Of a stretch of DNA of 64,000 nucleotides, positions 21,935-32,298 are shown in pieces. A program made the position numbers and the translations under genes. This stretch comes from Comamonadaceae bacterium (GTDB taxonomy: Bacteria > Pseudomonadota > Gammaproteobacteria > Burkholderiales > Burkholderiaceae_C), in assembly GCA_011391745.1 (NCBI GenBank), contig JAABPX010000004.1, positions 1-64,000 of the forward strand, given 5' to 3'. The notes beneath the pieces were generated by a model. It saw only the letters and a program-made list of their open reading frames with translations. It was not told the DNA's origin and did not search any database. How positions within the stretch are numbered: the first letter of the stretch is position 1; each line of letters begins with the position of its first letter.

Positions 21935-23481
21935 GGGATGCTCCCCACCGCGTGGCGGTGGTCGTGGGCTTGGGATTGAATGGCTTGGCGCTGATCAAGG
22001 CCCAAGCGGTCCAGGTGTTTGAGCGACAAGGCCATGCGCGGGTTGCGCGCCAAGGTGTCGGCGTGGCGCAAGAGGTAGTCCCAATACAAGGTGGTGAAAG
22101 GGCAAGCGTTGGGGCCGGTGGATTCCTTGGGTTTGAATCGGCAGCCTTTGCAGTGGTTGCTCATGCGGTCGATGTACTGACCCGTGGCCACATAGGGTTT
22201 GCTGGCCATGAGGCCGCCGTCCGCGTACTGGCTCATGCCCAGCACATTGGGCAACTCCACCCATTCGACCGCGTCCACATACACACCCAAATACCACTCG
22301 TGCACGGCCTGCGGCTTGACGCCCAAGAGGTGCGCGTACACCCCGGTGACCATCAAGCGTTGGATGTGGTGGGCGTAACCGTGCTCCAGGGTTTGGCCGA
22401 TGGCGTCGCGCAAACAAGCCATGTCGGTTTGCCCGTCCCAGAAAAAACCGGGCAACTCGCCTTGCGCGTCGAGCGCGTTGCGCGCCACGTAATCGGGCAT
22501 GTGCGTCCAGTAAATGCCGCGCACGTATTCGCGCCAGCCCAAGACCTGCCGCACAAAACCTTCCACCGCCGGCAAGGGGGCTTGGCCCATTTGCCAAGCG
22601 GCTTGGGCCGCCAGCACCACCTCGCGTGGGTTGAGCAGCTTGAGGTTGAGCGCGCACGACAGGTGCGAGTGGTAGAGCCAAGCTTCGCCGCGCCACATCG
22701 CGTCTTGGTAAAGACCAAACGAGGGCAGGCGGTGCTCAATGAATTCGGCCAGGGCCTGCAGCGCTTGCTCACGCGTGACCGGCCAAGCGAATGAATCCAA
22801 GCTGCCGGGGTGGTCGGCCAAGCGCTTCGACACCAGTTGTAGCACGGCTTGTGTGGTGTCGTCGGGCGCGAAGCGGCTGGGCGGCGGTACAAAGCCCGGG
22901 CCTTGGGCACCAAAAGCCCCACGGTTGTCGGCGTCGAAATTCCACTGGCCGCCCGCCGGTTGGTCACCGTCCATCAAGAGGCCGGTTTTGCGCCGCAGTT
23001 CGCGGTAGAAAAATTCCAAGCGAATCGACTTTCGGCCTTCGGCGTGTTGTGCGAACTCGCGCACCGTCGAAAAAAAGTGCGTGTCGTCGCGAATGTCCAG
23101 CGCCAAGCCTTTGGCCCGTGCCACCCCGCGCAAGGATTGCAACACCCGCCACTCACCGGGCGCGGTCATGAGCAAGCCCTGCGCGGGGTGGGTGGCCAAA
23201 GTGCGGGTGAGTTCACCGGCCAAGGTGCCGGTGTTGTGGGGGGCGTCCAGCTCGGTGTAATGCACCGTCCAACCCTTGGCGCGCAAGCGCGCCGCAAAGT
23301 GGCGCATGGCGCTCAAAAACACGGCGGTGCGGGCCTTGGACGAGCGCACGTGGGTGGACTCTTCCATCACCTCGGCCATCCACACCGCGTCTTGGACGGA
23401 GTCGAAGTCGGCGAGCGCGCTGGCGTCGTCGTTGAGTTGGTCGCCCAACACCAAGACCAGGTGGCGCAGCGGCGCACTCAT
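21931..23481 (-). CDS. Cryptochrome/photolyase family protein (FeS-BCP / PhrB-CryB type)
   Basis: LVLVLGDQLNDDASAL...GLYQDAMWRGEAWLYHSHLS...VLGWREYVRGIYW...Cys-rich MSNHCKGCRFKPKESTGPNACPFTTLYWDYL; 4-nt overlap with DCC gene; start set to MSAPLRH (23481). Confidence 0.92.
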   Translation of the reverse strand: MSAPLRHLVLVLGDQLNDDASALADFDSVQDAVWMAEVMEESTHVRSSKARTAVFLSAMRHFAARLRAKGWTVHYTELDAPHNTGTLAGELTRTLATHPAQGLLMTAPGEWRVLQSLRGVARAKGLALDIRDDTHFFSTVREFAQHAEGRKSIRLEFFYRELRRKTGLLMDGDQPAGGQWNFDADNRGAFGAQGPGFVPPPSRFAPDDTTQAVLQLVSKRLADHPGSLDSFAWPVTREQALQALAEFIEHRLPSFGLYQDAMWRGEAWLYHSHLSCALNLKLLNPREVVLAAQAAWQMGQAPLPAVEGFVRQVLGWREYVRGIYWTHMPDYVARNALDAQGELPGFFWDGQTDMACLRDAIGQTLEHGYAHHIQRLMVTGVYAHLLGVKPQAVHEWYLGVYVDAVEWVELPNVLGMSQYADGGLMASKPYVATGQYIDRMSNHCKGCRFKPKESTGPNACPFTTLYWDYLLRHADTLARNPRMALSLKHLDRLGLDQRQAIQSQAHDHRHAVGSIP

Positions 23482-23651
23482 GCGGCCCGCCGCTCGGGCG
23501 CTTCGTGCTTGCGTTGGCGGCACGCCTCGGAACAGTACAGCACCGAGTCCCAGTTCTTGGCCCAGGCTTTGCGCCACGTCATGTCGCGCCCACACACCGC
23601 GCAGGGTTTGCTGGGCAGGTGTTGTTTGTTGCCTTTGAAGCTGGGTGTCAT
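23478..23651 (-). CDS. DUF2256 zinc-finger-like small protein
   Basis: 57 aa: MTPSFKGNKQHLPSKPCAVCGRDMTWRKAWAKNWDSVLYCSEACRQRK; CxxC..CxxxC, photolyase-linked family. Confidence 0.85.
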   Translation of the reverse strand: MTPSFKGNKQHLPSKPCAVCGRDMTWRKAWAKNWDSVLYCSEACRQRKHEAPERRAA

Positions 23652-23721
23652 GGTGGTGCTTGGTTGGCGATGAGCATAACCAGCACCAAGCACCCACGGC
23701 GCTCTCTGGGACAATATCGGC

Positions 23722-23985
23722 ATGAGCGACACACAGACCCCCCCCACCGAACGGCCGGCCCTGCCCGACCACCTGTCCATCGACCCGCGCAGCCCGCACC
23801 ACGTTCCCGCGGTGTTCGAGCACGACATTGGCATCCGCCTCAACGGCAAAGACCGCTTCGATGTCGAGGAATACTGCATCAGCGAAGGCTGGGTCAAGGT
23901 GCCTGCAGGTAAAACCCTGGACCGCAAGGGCCAGCCCTTGATGCTCAAACTCAAAGGCGTGGTTGAGGCTTTCTACCGCCCATGA
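23722..23985 (+). CDS. DUF3297 family protein
   Basis: LPDHLSIDPRSPHHVPAVFEHDIGIRLNGKDRFDVEEYCISEGWVKV. Confidence 0.85.
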   Translation: MSDTQTPPTERPALPDHLSIDPRSPHHVPAVFEHDIGIRLNGKDRFDVEEYCISEGWVKVPAGKTLDRKGQPLMLKLKGVVEAFYRP

Positions 23986-24779
23986 GCGACTGGGACGACA
24001 CGCTGGCGCGCGCCCGCGCCTGCTTGACCGGGCAAGGTGCCGATCTGGACGTGCGCGCCGGCATGGCTTGGTTGGAGCAGGCCGCCGCCGCCGACCATGC
24101 ACCAGCCCTGCTGTTGCTCTCCGATGTGTACGAACAGGGCCTGGCCCCGATCGAAGCCAACCGACGCTTGGCCTTTGCCTACTTGGACCGCGCGGTTGAG
24201 TTGGGCCACGACGAAGCGATGTTGCGCATGGCCTCTTGGTACCGCCAGGGCTTGGGTGTGGCGGTGTCGTTGGAAAAAGCCTTTGCGCTGAACCAAGCGG
24301 CGGCCGAGCGGGGCAACCCCACGGCGCACTTCAACCTGGGTGTGGCCCACGAACAAGGCCAGGGCGTGAGCGCCGACCCGGTCAAAGCACAAGCCCACTA
24401 CCAAACCGCGGCACAAGCGGGTATTGCCCAAGCCCAACACAACGTGGGGGCGTGCTTTTTCCATGGACGTGGTGTGGCCGTTGACAAAGCACAAGCCCTG
24501 AGTTGGTACGCCGTGGCGACCGCACAAGGTTTGGCCCTCTCGCAGTTCGCTTTGGGGTCCATGTACTTGGATGGCGATGGGGTGGACGCCGACCCCGTGG
24601 CCGCTTTGAGCTGGTTTTTGATGTCCGCCGCGCAAAACCACGCGCCCTCGATCTTGGTGGTCAAGCGTTTGGTGAGCACCTTGCCGGACGAGGACGTGGC
24701 GCACGCCGGCCGCTTGGCCGAGCAGTTTCCCGCGCAGTGGGCCGCGGCCACAGAGGCCATGCGACGGGCCCGTCACTGA
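23982..24779 (+). CDS. Sel1-like repeat (TPR-like) protein
   Basis: Repeated A-x2-YLDRAVELGHDEAM / AxxNLGVAHEQGQGV / AQHNVGACFFHGRGV Sel1 units. Confidence 0.85.
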   Translation: MSDWDDTLARARACLTGQGADLDVRAGMAWLEQAAAADHAPALLLLSDVYEQGLAPIEANRRLAFAYLDRAVELGHDEAMLRMASWYRQGLGVAVSLEKAFALNQAAAERGNPTAHFNLGVAHEQGQGVSADPVKAQAHYQTAAQAGIAQAQHNVGACFFHGRGVAVDKAQALSWYAVATAQGLALSQFALGSMYLDGDGVDADPVAALSWFLMSAAQNHAPSILVVKRLVSTLPDEDVAHAGRLAEQFPAQWAAATEAMRRARH

Positions 24780-24794
24780 CGGGCCTGCGCTGCG

Positions 24795-27700
24795 TCAAGC
24801 GGCCTTGATGCGAAACCACACGGCGTAGAGCGCCGGCACAAACAGCAAAGTGATCACCGTGCCCACCGCCACCCCGCCGATCAGCACATAGGCCAACGGG
24901 CCCCAAAAGCTGTCTTGGGTGAGTGGCACAAAGGCCAGCACCGCCGCCAAGGCCGTGAGCACCACGGGCCGCGAACGCTGCACCGCGGCTTCGACCACAC
25001 CTTCAAACGCCGACATGCCGGCGGTGAAGTTGTCGGCCACCTGTTGCGTCAAGATCAGCGTGTTGCGCATCAAGATACCGGCCAAACCGGTCAGGCCCAG
25101 CAGGGCCACAAAACCAAAGGGTTGCTGAAACAGCAACAGCGCCACCACCGCGCCGATCAGGCCCAACGGCGCCGTCACCAAGACCATGAAGGTGCCGGAG
25201 AACGAGCGCATCTGCAACATGATGAACATGAGCATGAAGGCCAGCATGGCAGGCTGCAGTTTTTGGATCGAGGCGTCGGCCTTGCCCGATTGCTCCACCG
25301 AACCGGCCGTGTCGATGCGGTAGCCCGGGGGCAATTGGGCGCGCAATGGCGCCAAGGCGCGGTTGAGGTCGGCCGTGACGTCGTTGGGTTGGGCGTTGCG
25401 AATGTCCGCTTGCACCGCCAAGAAAGGCTCACGGTTGTAGCGTTTGATGAGCGCTTGTTCAAAACGCACCTCCAACGCGCCGAGTTGGGACAAGGGCAGT
25501 TTCTTGCCGTCCAGCGTCAAGACCTCCAGGGCGCTCAAATGGCTGGTGTCCATGCCCAAACCCGGTGCTTGGCCGCGCGCCACCACATCGACCGTGCGCA
25601 CGTCTTGGCGCACCTGCGTCACCGGCACGCCGTTGAGCAAGAACTGCAGTTGCTGCGCCACGCTCTGGGGCGTGAGACCCAACAAACGCAAACGCTCGGG
25701 GTCCATGGACAGATGCAGGGTGGGCACGCGTTCGTCCCATTCCAAGTGGGGATCGGCGACGTTGGGGTGTTCGGCCATGGTGGTGCGCACTTGGTGGGCG
25801 ATGGTGCGCAGTTGCATTGCATCGGGCCCGGTCACGCGAAAAGCCACCGGCCAGATCACGGGTGGGCCAAACAACAAACCGGTCACGCGCACCCGCGCTT
25901 CGGGGAATTCACCCTGCGCCACGCGCTCGCGCAGCAGCGCGATCACGCGCTCACGCTCGACATCGTTGTGGGTGACCGCGATCACCTTGGCAAAACCCGG
26001 GTTCGGTGGCTCGGGGCTGGCCGAAATGAAGAAGCGCGGCGCACCCGCGCCCACATACGCCGAGAGGGTTTTGACCTCCGGCAGTGGCGCGAGGATGGCC
26101 TCGATCTTCTTGACCGTTTCGTTGGTCACGGCCACGCTGGTGCCTTGGGGCATGAACACACTGACCAAAACCTCGGGGCGGTCGGAGCTGGGGAAGAATT
26201 GTTTTTCCACCACCGTGACCATGCCCACGATGGAGACGATCAAGAGCCCCACCGTGCCGCCCACCACCACCCAGCGGCGGCGCACACACCATGCAATGGT
26301 GCGGCGCAGACGTTGGTAGCCTGGTGTTTGGTATTGCGCGTCGTGCTGGGCGTGGCCCGAAGGCTTGAGCATCTTCACGCCCAAATAGGGCACAAACACC
26401 ACCGCCACCAGCCACGACACGATCAGGGCAATGCCCAAGACCCAAAAAATATTGCCGGCGTATTCGCCCACGCCCGACTGTGCAAAACCAATCGGGAAAA
26501 AGCCCGCCACCGTGACCAAGGTGCCAAACAGCATGGGTGCGGCGGTGACCGACCACGCGTGGGCCGCCGCGCGCACGCGGTCCCAACCTTCGTCGATCTT
26601 CACCAGCATCATCTCCACGGCGATGATGGCGTCGTCCACCAACAACCCCAAGGCGATGATGAGCGCGCCCAAAGTGATGCGGTCCAGGTTGATGCCCATG
26701 AGCAGCATCACCAAAAACGTCAGGCCCAGCGTCAGTGGCACGGCCACGCCGACCACCAAACCGGCGCGCACGCCAATGGCCAACATGCTCACACCCACCA
26801 CCACGGCCACCGCCACCAAAAACTTGATTTGAAACAGGCTGACCGCACCGTTGATGGCATCGGCCTGGTTGGTCAGCACGTCCATCGACATACCCAAGGG
26901 CAGCCGTTCACGCTCTTGGCCCAAAAACGCGTCGATGCGTTCACCCAATTGCAAACCATTCACGCCTTTGGCCATCACAACACCCAGCAGCACCGCGTCT
27001 TGTCCGCGTGAGCGCACCAAGTAACTCGGTGGGTCTTCGTAGCCGCGGTGCACGGTGGCGATGTCGCCCAGTTTGATGACGCGGTTGCCCACCCGAATCG
27101 GCACCGACGCCAAGGCCGTTGGGTCCGACAGGTCGGCATCCAAGCGCAAGGCCAGCCCAGGCCCCGCCGTTTCGACGCGGCCCGCAGCGAGCAAACGGTT
27201 GTGGGCGTCGATGGCCTCGAACACCACCTGGGGCGAGACGCCCAAGCTCGCGAGTTGGGCGTTGTTAAAGGTCACGAACACGCGCTCGGTGCGCTCGCCC
27301 AGCACCAAGGCTTTGTGTACACCAGCGATGCGTTGCAAGCGGTCGCGGATGGCCTCGGCTTCGCGGGTGAGTTCGCGCATGGGCATGCCTGGCGCGGTCA
27401 CCGCGATGAGGTTGAAATACACATCGGCAAAGTCGTCGTTCACCCAAGGCCCCAGCACGCCAGCGGGCATGTGCCGGGTGGCGTCTTGCATGCGTTTGCG
27501 CACCTGGTAGAACAACTCAGGCATCTTGGCTTGTGGGGTGGCGTCTTCAAATTCCACCTGCAGGTTCACTTGACCGGCGCGAATGGTGGATTCAATGCGG
27601 TAGAGGTTTTCGATGTTTTGCAGGCTTTTTTCAAGCCGGTCCACCACCTGTGTTTGCAGTTGCTCGGGCGTGGCACCGGGCCACGCGGCGCTGACCATGA

Positions 27701-27842
27701 CCACGCGCACCGTGAAGGCGGGGTCTTCGGCTCGACCCAGCGCCCCAAAGGCGTAAATGCCGGAGAACACCGACAAAATCAAGAAAAACAGGGTGACCGC
27801 GCGCTCGCGCACGGCCAGGGCCGACAGGTTCAGGCCGGTCAT
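24795..27842 (-). CDS. RND efflux transporter, inner-membrane permease (AcrB/MexF-like)
   Basis: About 1015 aa; PGATPEQLQTQVVDRLEKSLQ, GLLVDDAIIAVEMM, FVPLTQDSFWGPLAYVLIGG; start set to MTGLNLSALAVRERAV. Confidence 0.93.
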   Translation of the reverse strand: MTGLNLSALAVRERAVTLFFLILSVFSGIYAFGALGRAEDPAFTVRVVMVSAAWPGATPEQLQTQVVDRLEKSLQNIENLYRIESTIRAGQVNLQVEFEDATPQAKMPELFYQVRKRMQDATRHMPAGVLGPWVNDDFADVYFNLIAVTAPGMPMRELTREAEAIRDRLQRIAGVHKALVLGERTERVFVTFNNAQLASLGVSPQVVFEAIDAHNRLLAAGRVETAGPGLALRLDADLSDPTALASVPIRVGNRVIKLGDIATVHRGYEDPPSYLVRSRGQDAVLLGVVMAKGVNGLQLGERIDAFLGQERERLPLGMSMDVLTNQADAINGAVSLFQIKFLVAVAVVVGVSMLAIGVRAGLVVGVAVPLTLGLTFLVMLLMGINLDRITLGALIIALGLLVDDAIIAVEMMLVKIDEGWDRVRAAAHAWSVTAAPMLFGTLVTVAGFFPIGFAQSGVGEYAGNIFWVLGIALIVSWLVAVVFVPYLGVKMLKPSGHAQHDAQYQTPGYQRLRRTIAWCVRRRWVVVGGTVGLLIVSIVGMVTVVEKQFFPSSDRPEVLVSVFMPQGTSVAVTNETVKKIEAILAPLPEVKTLSAYVGAGAPRFFISASPEPPNPGFAKVIAVTHNDVERERVIALLRERVAQGEFPEARVRVTGLLFGPPVIWPVAFRVTGPDAMQLRTIAHQVRTTMAEHPNVADPHLEWDERVPTLHLSMDPERLRLLGLTPQSVAQQLQFLLNGVPVTQVRQDVRTVDVVARGQAPGLGMDTSHLSALEVLTLDGKKLPLSQLGALEVRFEQALIKRYNREPFLAVQADIRNAQPNDVTADLNRALAPLRAQLPPGYRIDTAGSVEQSGKADASIQKLQPAMLAFMLMFIMLQMRSFSGTFMVLVTAPLGLIGAVVALLLFQQPFGFVALLGLTGLAGILMRNTLILTQQVADNFTAGMSAFEGVVEAAVQRSRPVVLTALAAVLAFVPLTQDSFWGPLAYVLIGGVAVGTVITLLFVPALYAVWFRIKAA

Positions 27843-28930
27843 GGCGCCAGCTCTCGCACGGCCATGCCGTCTTGCAACAGGTGGGTGCCCAATGCCACGA
27901 TCCGGCTGTTGGCGGGCAGGTCCACCGCGATGCGGGCCTGTTCTGCATCCAGAGCGATCACTTTCACGGCCCGCGGTTGGGCAACTGAGCCTTGCACCAG
28001 CCAAATACGGGGCCCTTGACCCCGTTCGTCCAGCGCGCCGATGGGCACGGTCCAGCCCATCGCCGCTGGCGTGCCTGCTGCCGCGTGTTGAAATTCGGTG
28101 CGGACCAAGGCACCGAGCAACAAGGTGCCCGCGGGGGCTTGAATGGTGTAACGGGCGCGGCGGGTGCGGCCCAGCGGGTCCACGCTGGCCGCGGCTTCGC
28201 GCAGGCGCAGGGGCACAGGGCCTTGGGGCAGCCATGCCCGTCCGGCGGCGGCAGGGGTGGTGTTGTCGGGGAAGAACACCTCAATCTCACGCTCGCCTTG
28301 TTGGGCCAACACCGCCACGGTCTGGCCCGGTGCCACGACTTGGCCAGCCTGTGCGGACACCTCCATCAACACACCAGCCGCTGGTGCGCGCAGCGAGCCG
28401 TAGCCTTGGGTGTTGGCCGACTGGCGCAGACGGGCGGCGGCGGCGTCGCGCCGAGTGAGCGCTTCGCGGCGCGCCAATTGGGCTCGCTCCAGCGCTTGGC
28501 TGCTGATGAATTGACTTTGTTGCAGCTGTTCGCCGCGTTTGAGTTCCGCCTCGGCGAGGGCCAAGGCGGCTTCAGCCGCCGCCGCATCGGCTTGGGCGGC
28601 TTGCAAGTGGGCATCGAGGTCGCGCTTATCGAGTTCGAACAGCACTTGACCGGCGCTTACGCCTTGGCCCGCGTCCACGCGGCGCATGGCGATGCGTCCA
28701 CCGACCTGAAACGCCAAAGGCGACTCCACCCGCGCCCGCACCGTGCCCGACAAACCACTCACCGGCGCCTGCACGGGGCTTAAGGCCACGGTTTTGACCA
28801 ATGGGGGCAAGGCCGGCGCCTCGGTGGCGGCAGGGCCGCAGCCCGACACAGCGAGCGTCAAAGAAAACACGGCGCAAACCGATGCGCCGCGCAGCAAACA
28901 AGTGGTGGACATGGGGCAGCTTTCAAACAT
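27839..28930 (-). CDS. RND efflux periplasmic adaptor (MFP) lipoprotein
   Basis: Lipobox LAVSGCG; lipoyl/coiled-coil region and APAAGVLMEVSAQAGQVV; 4-nt overlap with the RND gene. Confidence 0.9.
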   Translation of the reverse strand: MFESCPMSTTCLLRGASVCAVFSLTLAVSGCGPAATEAPALPPLVKTVALSPVQAPVSGLSGTVRARVESPLAFQVGGRIAMRRVDAGQGVSAGQVLFELDKRDLDAHLQAAQADAAAAEAALALAEAELKRGEQLQQSQFISSQALERAQLARREALTRRDAAAARLRQSANTQGYGSLRAPAAGVLMEVSAQAGQVVAPGQTVAVLAQQGEREIEVFFPDNTTPAAAGRAWLPQGPVPLRLREAAASVDPLGRTRRARYTIQAPAGTLLLGALVRTEFQHAAAGTPAAMGWTVPIGALDERGQGPRIWLVQGSVAQPRAVKVIALDAEQARIAVDLPANSRIVALGTHLLQDGMAVRELAP

Positions 28931-28940
28931 TCGATACCCA

Positions 28941-29879
28941 TTATCGGTCGGCGGGGTAGGCGATGAGCATGGCGCCCGCCAAATCCTCCAACGCAGTCCC
29001 CACCGATTTGAACACCGTGCGTTCTTGGGCGTTTTTCCGCCCCACGGCCACGCCTTTGCACAGGGTGGTCAAGGTGCCGCGCACGTCGTCGGCGCGGAAC
29101 ACCCCGCGCGACATGGGGCCAAGCAAGTCACCACTTTTGAGCAAGGCTTCTTCGGTGTCGATCATGAGCCGGGCTGCGACAAAACACGCGTCGTCGGCCT
29201 CTCGCATCGTGGGCGTGAAGCCGCCAATCAGGTCCAAGTGCACGCCGTCGGGCAGCCAAGCACCGTGGATCAAGGGTTCTTGCGCCATCGTGGCACAGCT
29301 CACCACATCGGCCTGGGCGCAGGCGGCGGGCAAATCGGTGACGGCGCACGCGTCCCATCCGGCGGCGCACCAGTCGCGGGCCAGGGCTTGTGCTTGGTCG
29401 GTGCGGCGTGCCCATACGCTCACGCGTTCGATTGGGCGCACCGCGCGGTAGGCTTCGGGTAGGCAACGCGCCACGGCACCCGCACCCACCACCAAAAGGT
29501 GCCGTGCGTTCACACGCGCCATAAAGGACGCGGCCAGGGCCGAGGCCGCGGCGGTGCGGCGTGTGGTGAGCGCGGTCCCGTCGATCACGGCCAGGGGTGC
29601 GCCGGTGCGCGCATCAAACAAGCTGTAGCTGGCGTGCAGGCCTGGCAAACCAGTGGCATGGTTGCCGGGGGCGATGTTGACGATTTTCACGCCATAGCAG
29701 CGTCCTGGGATCCAGGCCGGCATGATCAGTGAAGTGGTGCGTGAGCCGCCGGGGTTGGGGATCTCGTGCACGTGACGCGCAGGGACTTCACAGCCCAAGG
29801 CGAAGCGTTCACGCAAAGCCCCGATCAGCGGGCCCCACGGCAGGGCTTGGTGGGTGGCTTGGTGGTCGAGTTGAATCAT
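28941..29879 (-). CDS. Ornithine cyclodeaminase / mu-crystallin family (delta1-pyrroline-2-carboxylate reductase-like)
   Basis: GCEVPARHVHEIPN..., LTTRRTAAASALAASFMAR, LIGGFTPTMREAD. Confidence 0.85.
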   Translation of the reverse strand: MIQLDHQATHQALPWGPLIGALRERFALGCEVPARHVHEIPNPGGSRTTSLIMPAWIPGRCYGVKIVNIAPGNHATGLPGLHASYSLFDARTGAPLAVIDGTALTTRRTAAASALAASFMARVNARHLLVVGAGAVARCLPEAYRAVRPIERVSVWARRTDQAQALARDWCAAGWDACAVTDLPAACAQADVVSCATMAQEPLIHGAWLPDGVHLDLIGGFTPTMREADDACFVAARLMIDTEEALLKSGDLLGPMSRGVFRADDVRGTLTTLCKGVAVGRKNAQERTVFKSVGTALEDLAGAMLIAYPADR

Positions 29880-29927
29880 GGACCGATGGTAACCATGGCC
29901 GCTCTGGGACAATGGGGCTGGGCTTCA

Positions 29928-32279
29928 ATGGTGTGGCCCGCCCAAAGGTTTCCTGTGTCCCTTGAGTTGCCCGATGTTGCTGCTGTCGCCAGCGATGAAC
30001 CCACCGCCTTGAGCGGACCCTTGGCCCGTGAAGCGCTGGCTTTGGGTGCGTTTGATCACATGGTGTCGCACGTCAACGGTTTTCGTTCGCGACCGGGGCA
30101 ACGCGACATGGCGGCACACATCGCCAGCACCTTGGCCGATGTGGCTTGGGAAGACGATGCCCCCGAACCCGCACAACAAGCCGATTGGGTGCCCGGTGCG
30201 CAAGAAGGCCCGGTGCGTGGCATTGCCGTGGTGCAGGCGGGCACGGGTGTGGGCAAATCGGCCGCTTATGCGGCCACCGTCATTCCCTTGGCCTTGGCGC
30301 AGCAAAAGCGCGTCATCATTTCCACGGCCACGGTGGCGCTGCAAGAGCAGCTCATTGCCAAAGACCTGCCCGCCTTGTCGGCTGCGTTGCCGCACCCCTT
30401 TGCGTTTGCCCTGGCCAAAGGCCGTGGGCGTTACGTGTGCCGTTTGAAGTTGGAGCAACTCGCCAGCGCCGACCCCGAGGGCGTGGACTTGTTCGACGCC
30501 GACGGGCTGGGTGCACCCGAGGCGCTGACCCACGAGCACCGCACCCAACGCCGAGAAGAGCGCGGCGCGGTGTACGAGCGGTGGTGTGCCGACCTTGATG
30601 CGGGGCATTGGGACGGAGACCGCGACCGTTTGCCCGACCCACCCAGCACCGAGTGGTGGTTGCCGGTGGCCGCCGAGCGCCACACCTGCACCGCGCGGCA
30701 CTGCCCGGCGTACAACAGCTGCAGCTACTACCAAGCCCGTGCGCGTTTGGCCCAAGCCCAAGTGATTGTGGTCAACCACGATCTGTTGCTCTCCACGTTG
30801 GGCCTGCACGCTTTGCCAGCGCCCGACGATTGTTACGTCATTTTTGATGAGGCCCATCACTTGGCCGGTGTGGCCCAAGGCCAATTCACCACGGCCATGG
30901 ACTGGATGCGCACGCAGTGGCTCGACCGTTTGCCGCGTGTGGTTGACGACGTGGCGGCGGCGACGCAGACCACGGTGGGCGTGGATGTGGCGCACCTGAG
31001 CAAGTCCATCAAAAGTGCACAAGGCGAATTGGCTCGCATGGGCATGCTGCGCGTGGCGCAACAGACGGCTTGGGCCGCCTTGCTGGCCCGCGCCCCACGC
31101 AACGGCGAGCGGCGCGACGGCAACGAACCGCCCCCGTCGGTGATCGACCGCTTGGACCAAGGCGAGGTGCCCAGCGATTGGCTGCCTTGGCTGGGGTCTT
31201 TACAAGCCGACGCCAGCGCCTTGCTCAAGGTGTTTGAGGGCCTGGCTGCGCAGATCAAGTCCCAAGCGCGCGACAACCCCGGTGATGCCCCTCGCTTGGC
31301 CCAGCTCTACAGCCGTTTGGGCGTGTTGGCGCCGCGTTTGCAAAGCGTGGAAGAAACCGCAAGGCGTTGGTTGGAGGCGCCTGTGGGTCAGCAGCCGCCC
31401 TTGGCCAAATGGTTGGAAGCGCAGGTGCACAACGGCGTGGTCGCGCTCAGCGCACACGCCTGTCCGGTTCAACCGGGGCAGTTGCTGCGCCACCACTTGT
31501 GGCAACGCGTGCGCGCCGCTGTGGTGACCTCCGCTTCACTCACCACCTGCGGCACGTTTGACCATTTTTTGCGGGAGTCTGGCCTGTACGGTGACCCCGC
31601 GGTCAGCACGCGTGAGGTGCAAAGCCCGTTTAACCACGCCGAACAAGGCCGATTGGTGGTGGTGCAAACCCAGGCCGACCCCAAAGACGTGGAGGCTTAC
31701 ACCCAAGAAATGCTGACCACCCTGATGCTGGACCTACAGCGGGTGGCGCGTGGTGCGTTGGTGTTGTTCACCTCACGCGCACAAATGAAGCAAGCCCTGT
31801 TGATGTTGGAGCAGGGCGCTCACCGCGATTTGCGCGAGCGTGTGCTGGTGCAGGGCGATGCCTCGCGCACCGTTGTGTTGCAGCGCCACGGTGAACGCGT
31901 GGCAATGGGCCAGGCGTCCATCCTGTTTGGCTTGCAGTCGTTTGGTGAAGGTTTGGACTTGCCGGGCGAGTTGTGCGAGTGGGTGTTTATCACCAAGCTG
32001 CCCTTTGCCTCACCGAGCGACCCCGTGGGCCAAGCCCGTGCCGATTGGGTTAAAGCGCAGGGCCGTGACCCTTTCAGTGAACTGGTGGTGCCCGCCACGG
32101 GTGCGCGTTTGTTGCAGTGGACCGGGCGTGCCCTGCGCACCGAAAATGACCAAGCCGTGGTGGTGTGTTACGACCCCCGTTTGCTGCGCCAAGCCTATGG
32201 CCGACGCATGTTACAAGGCTTGCCTCCTTACCGTTTGCAGCGTCGGGTCCACGGCCAAGACGTTGATGTCAACCTTTGA
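29928..32279 (+). CDS. dinG: ATP-dependent DNA helicase DinG
   Basis: VVQAGTGVGKSAAYAA Walker A, DEAHH box, FeS cysteines (C-x..CTARHCPAYNSC), C-terminal helicase QSFGEGLDLPGELCEWVFITKLPFASPSDP; start uncertain (ATG 29928 or GTG 29955). Confidence 0.92.
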   Translation: MVWPAQRFPVSLELPDVAAVASDEPTALSGPLAREALALGAFDHMVSHVNGFRSRPGQRDMAAHIASTLADVAWEDDAPEPAQQADWVPGAQEGPVRGIAVVQAGTGVGKSAAYAATVIPLALAQQKRVIISTATVALQEQLIAKDLPALSAALPHPFAFALAKGRGRYVCRLKLEQLASADPEGVDLFDADGLGAPEALTHEHRTQRREERGAVYERWCADLDAGHWDGDRDRLPDPPSTEWWLPVAAERHTCTARHCPAYNSCSYYQARARLAQAQVIVVNHDLLLSTLGLHALPAPDDCYVIFDEAHHLAGVAQGQFTTAMDWMRTQWLDRLPRVVDDVAAATQTTVGVDVAHLSKSIKSAQGELARMGMLRVAQQTAWAALLARAPRNGERRDGNEPPPSVIDRLDQGEVPSDWLPWLGSLQADASALLKVFEGLAAQIKSQARDNPGDAPRLAQLYSRLGVLAPRLQSVEETARRWLEAPVGQQPPLAKWLEAQVHNGVVALSAHACPVQPGQLLRHHLWQRVRAAVVTSASLTTCGTFDHFLRESGLYGDPAVSTREVQSPFNHAEQGRLVVVQTQADPKDVEAYTQEMLTTLMLDLQRVARGALVLFTSRAQMKQALLMLEQGAHRDLRERVLVQGDASRTVVLQRHGERVAMGQASILFGLQSFGEGLDLPGELCEWVFITKLPFASPSDPVGQARADWVKAQGRDPFSELVVPATGARLLQWTGRALRTENDQAVVVCYDPRLLRQAYGRRMLQGLPPYRLQRRVHGQDVDVNL

Positions 32280-32298
32280 ACCGAAAGCACACAACACC

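Noticed and set aside
24915-27011. 698 aa plus-strand ORF opposite the RND permease
   Set aside because: His/Gln-rich frame shadow of a well-supported RND gene in high-GC DNA; no recognisable domain.
29925-31160. 411 aa minus-strand ORF opposite dinG
   Set aside because: Antisense shadow of a clear helicase gene.
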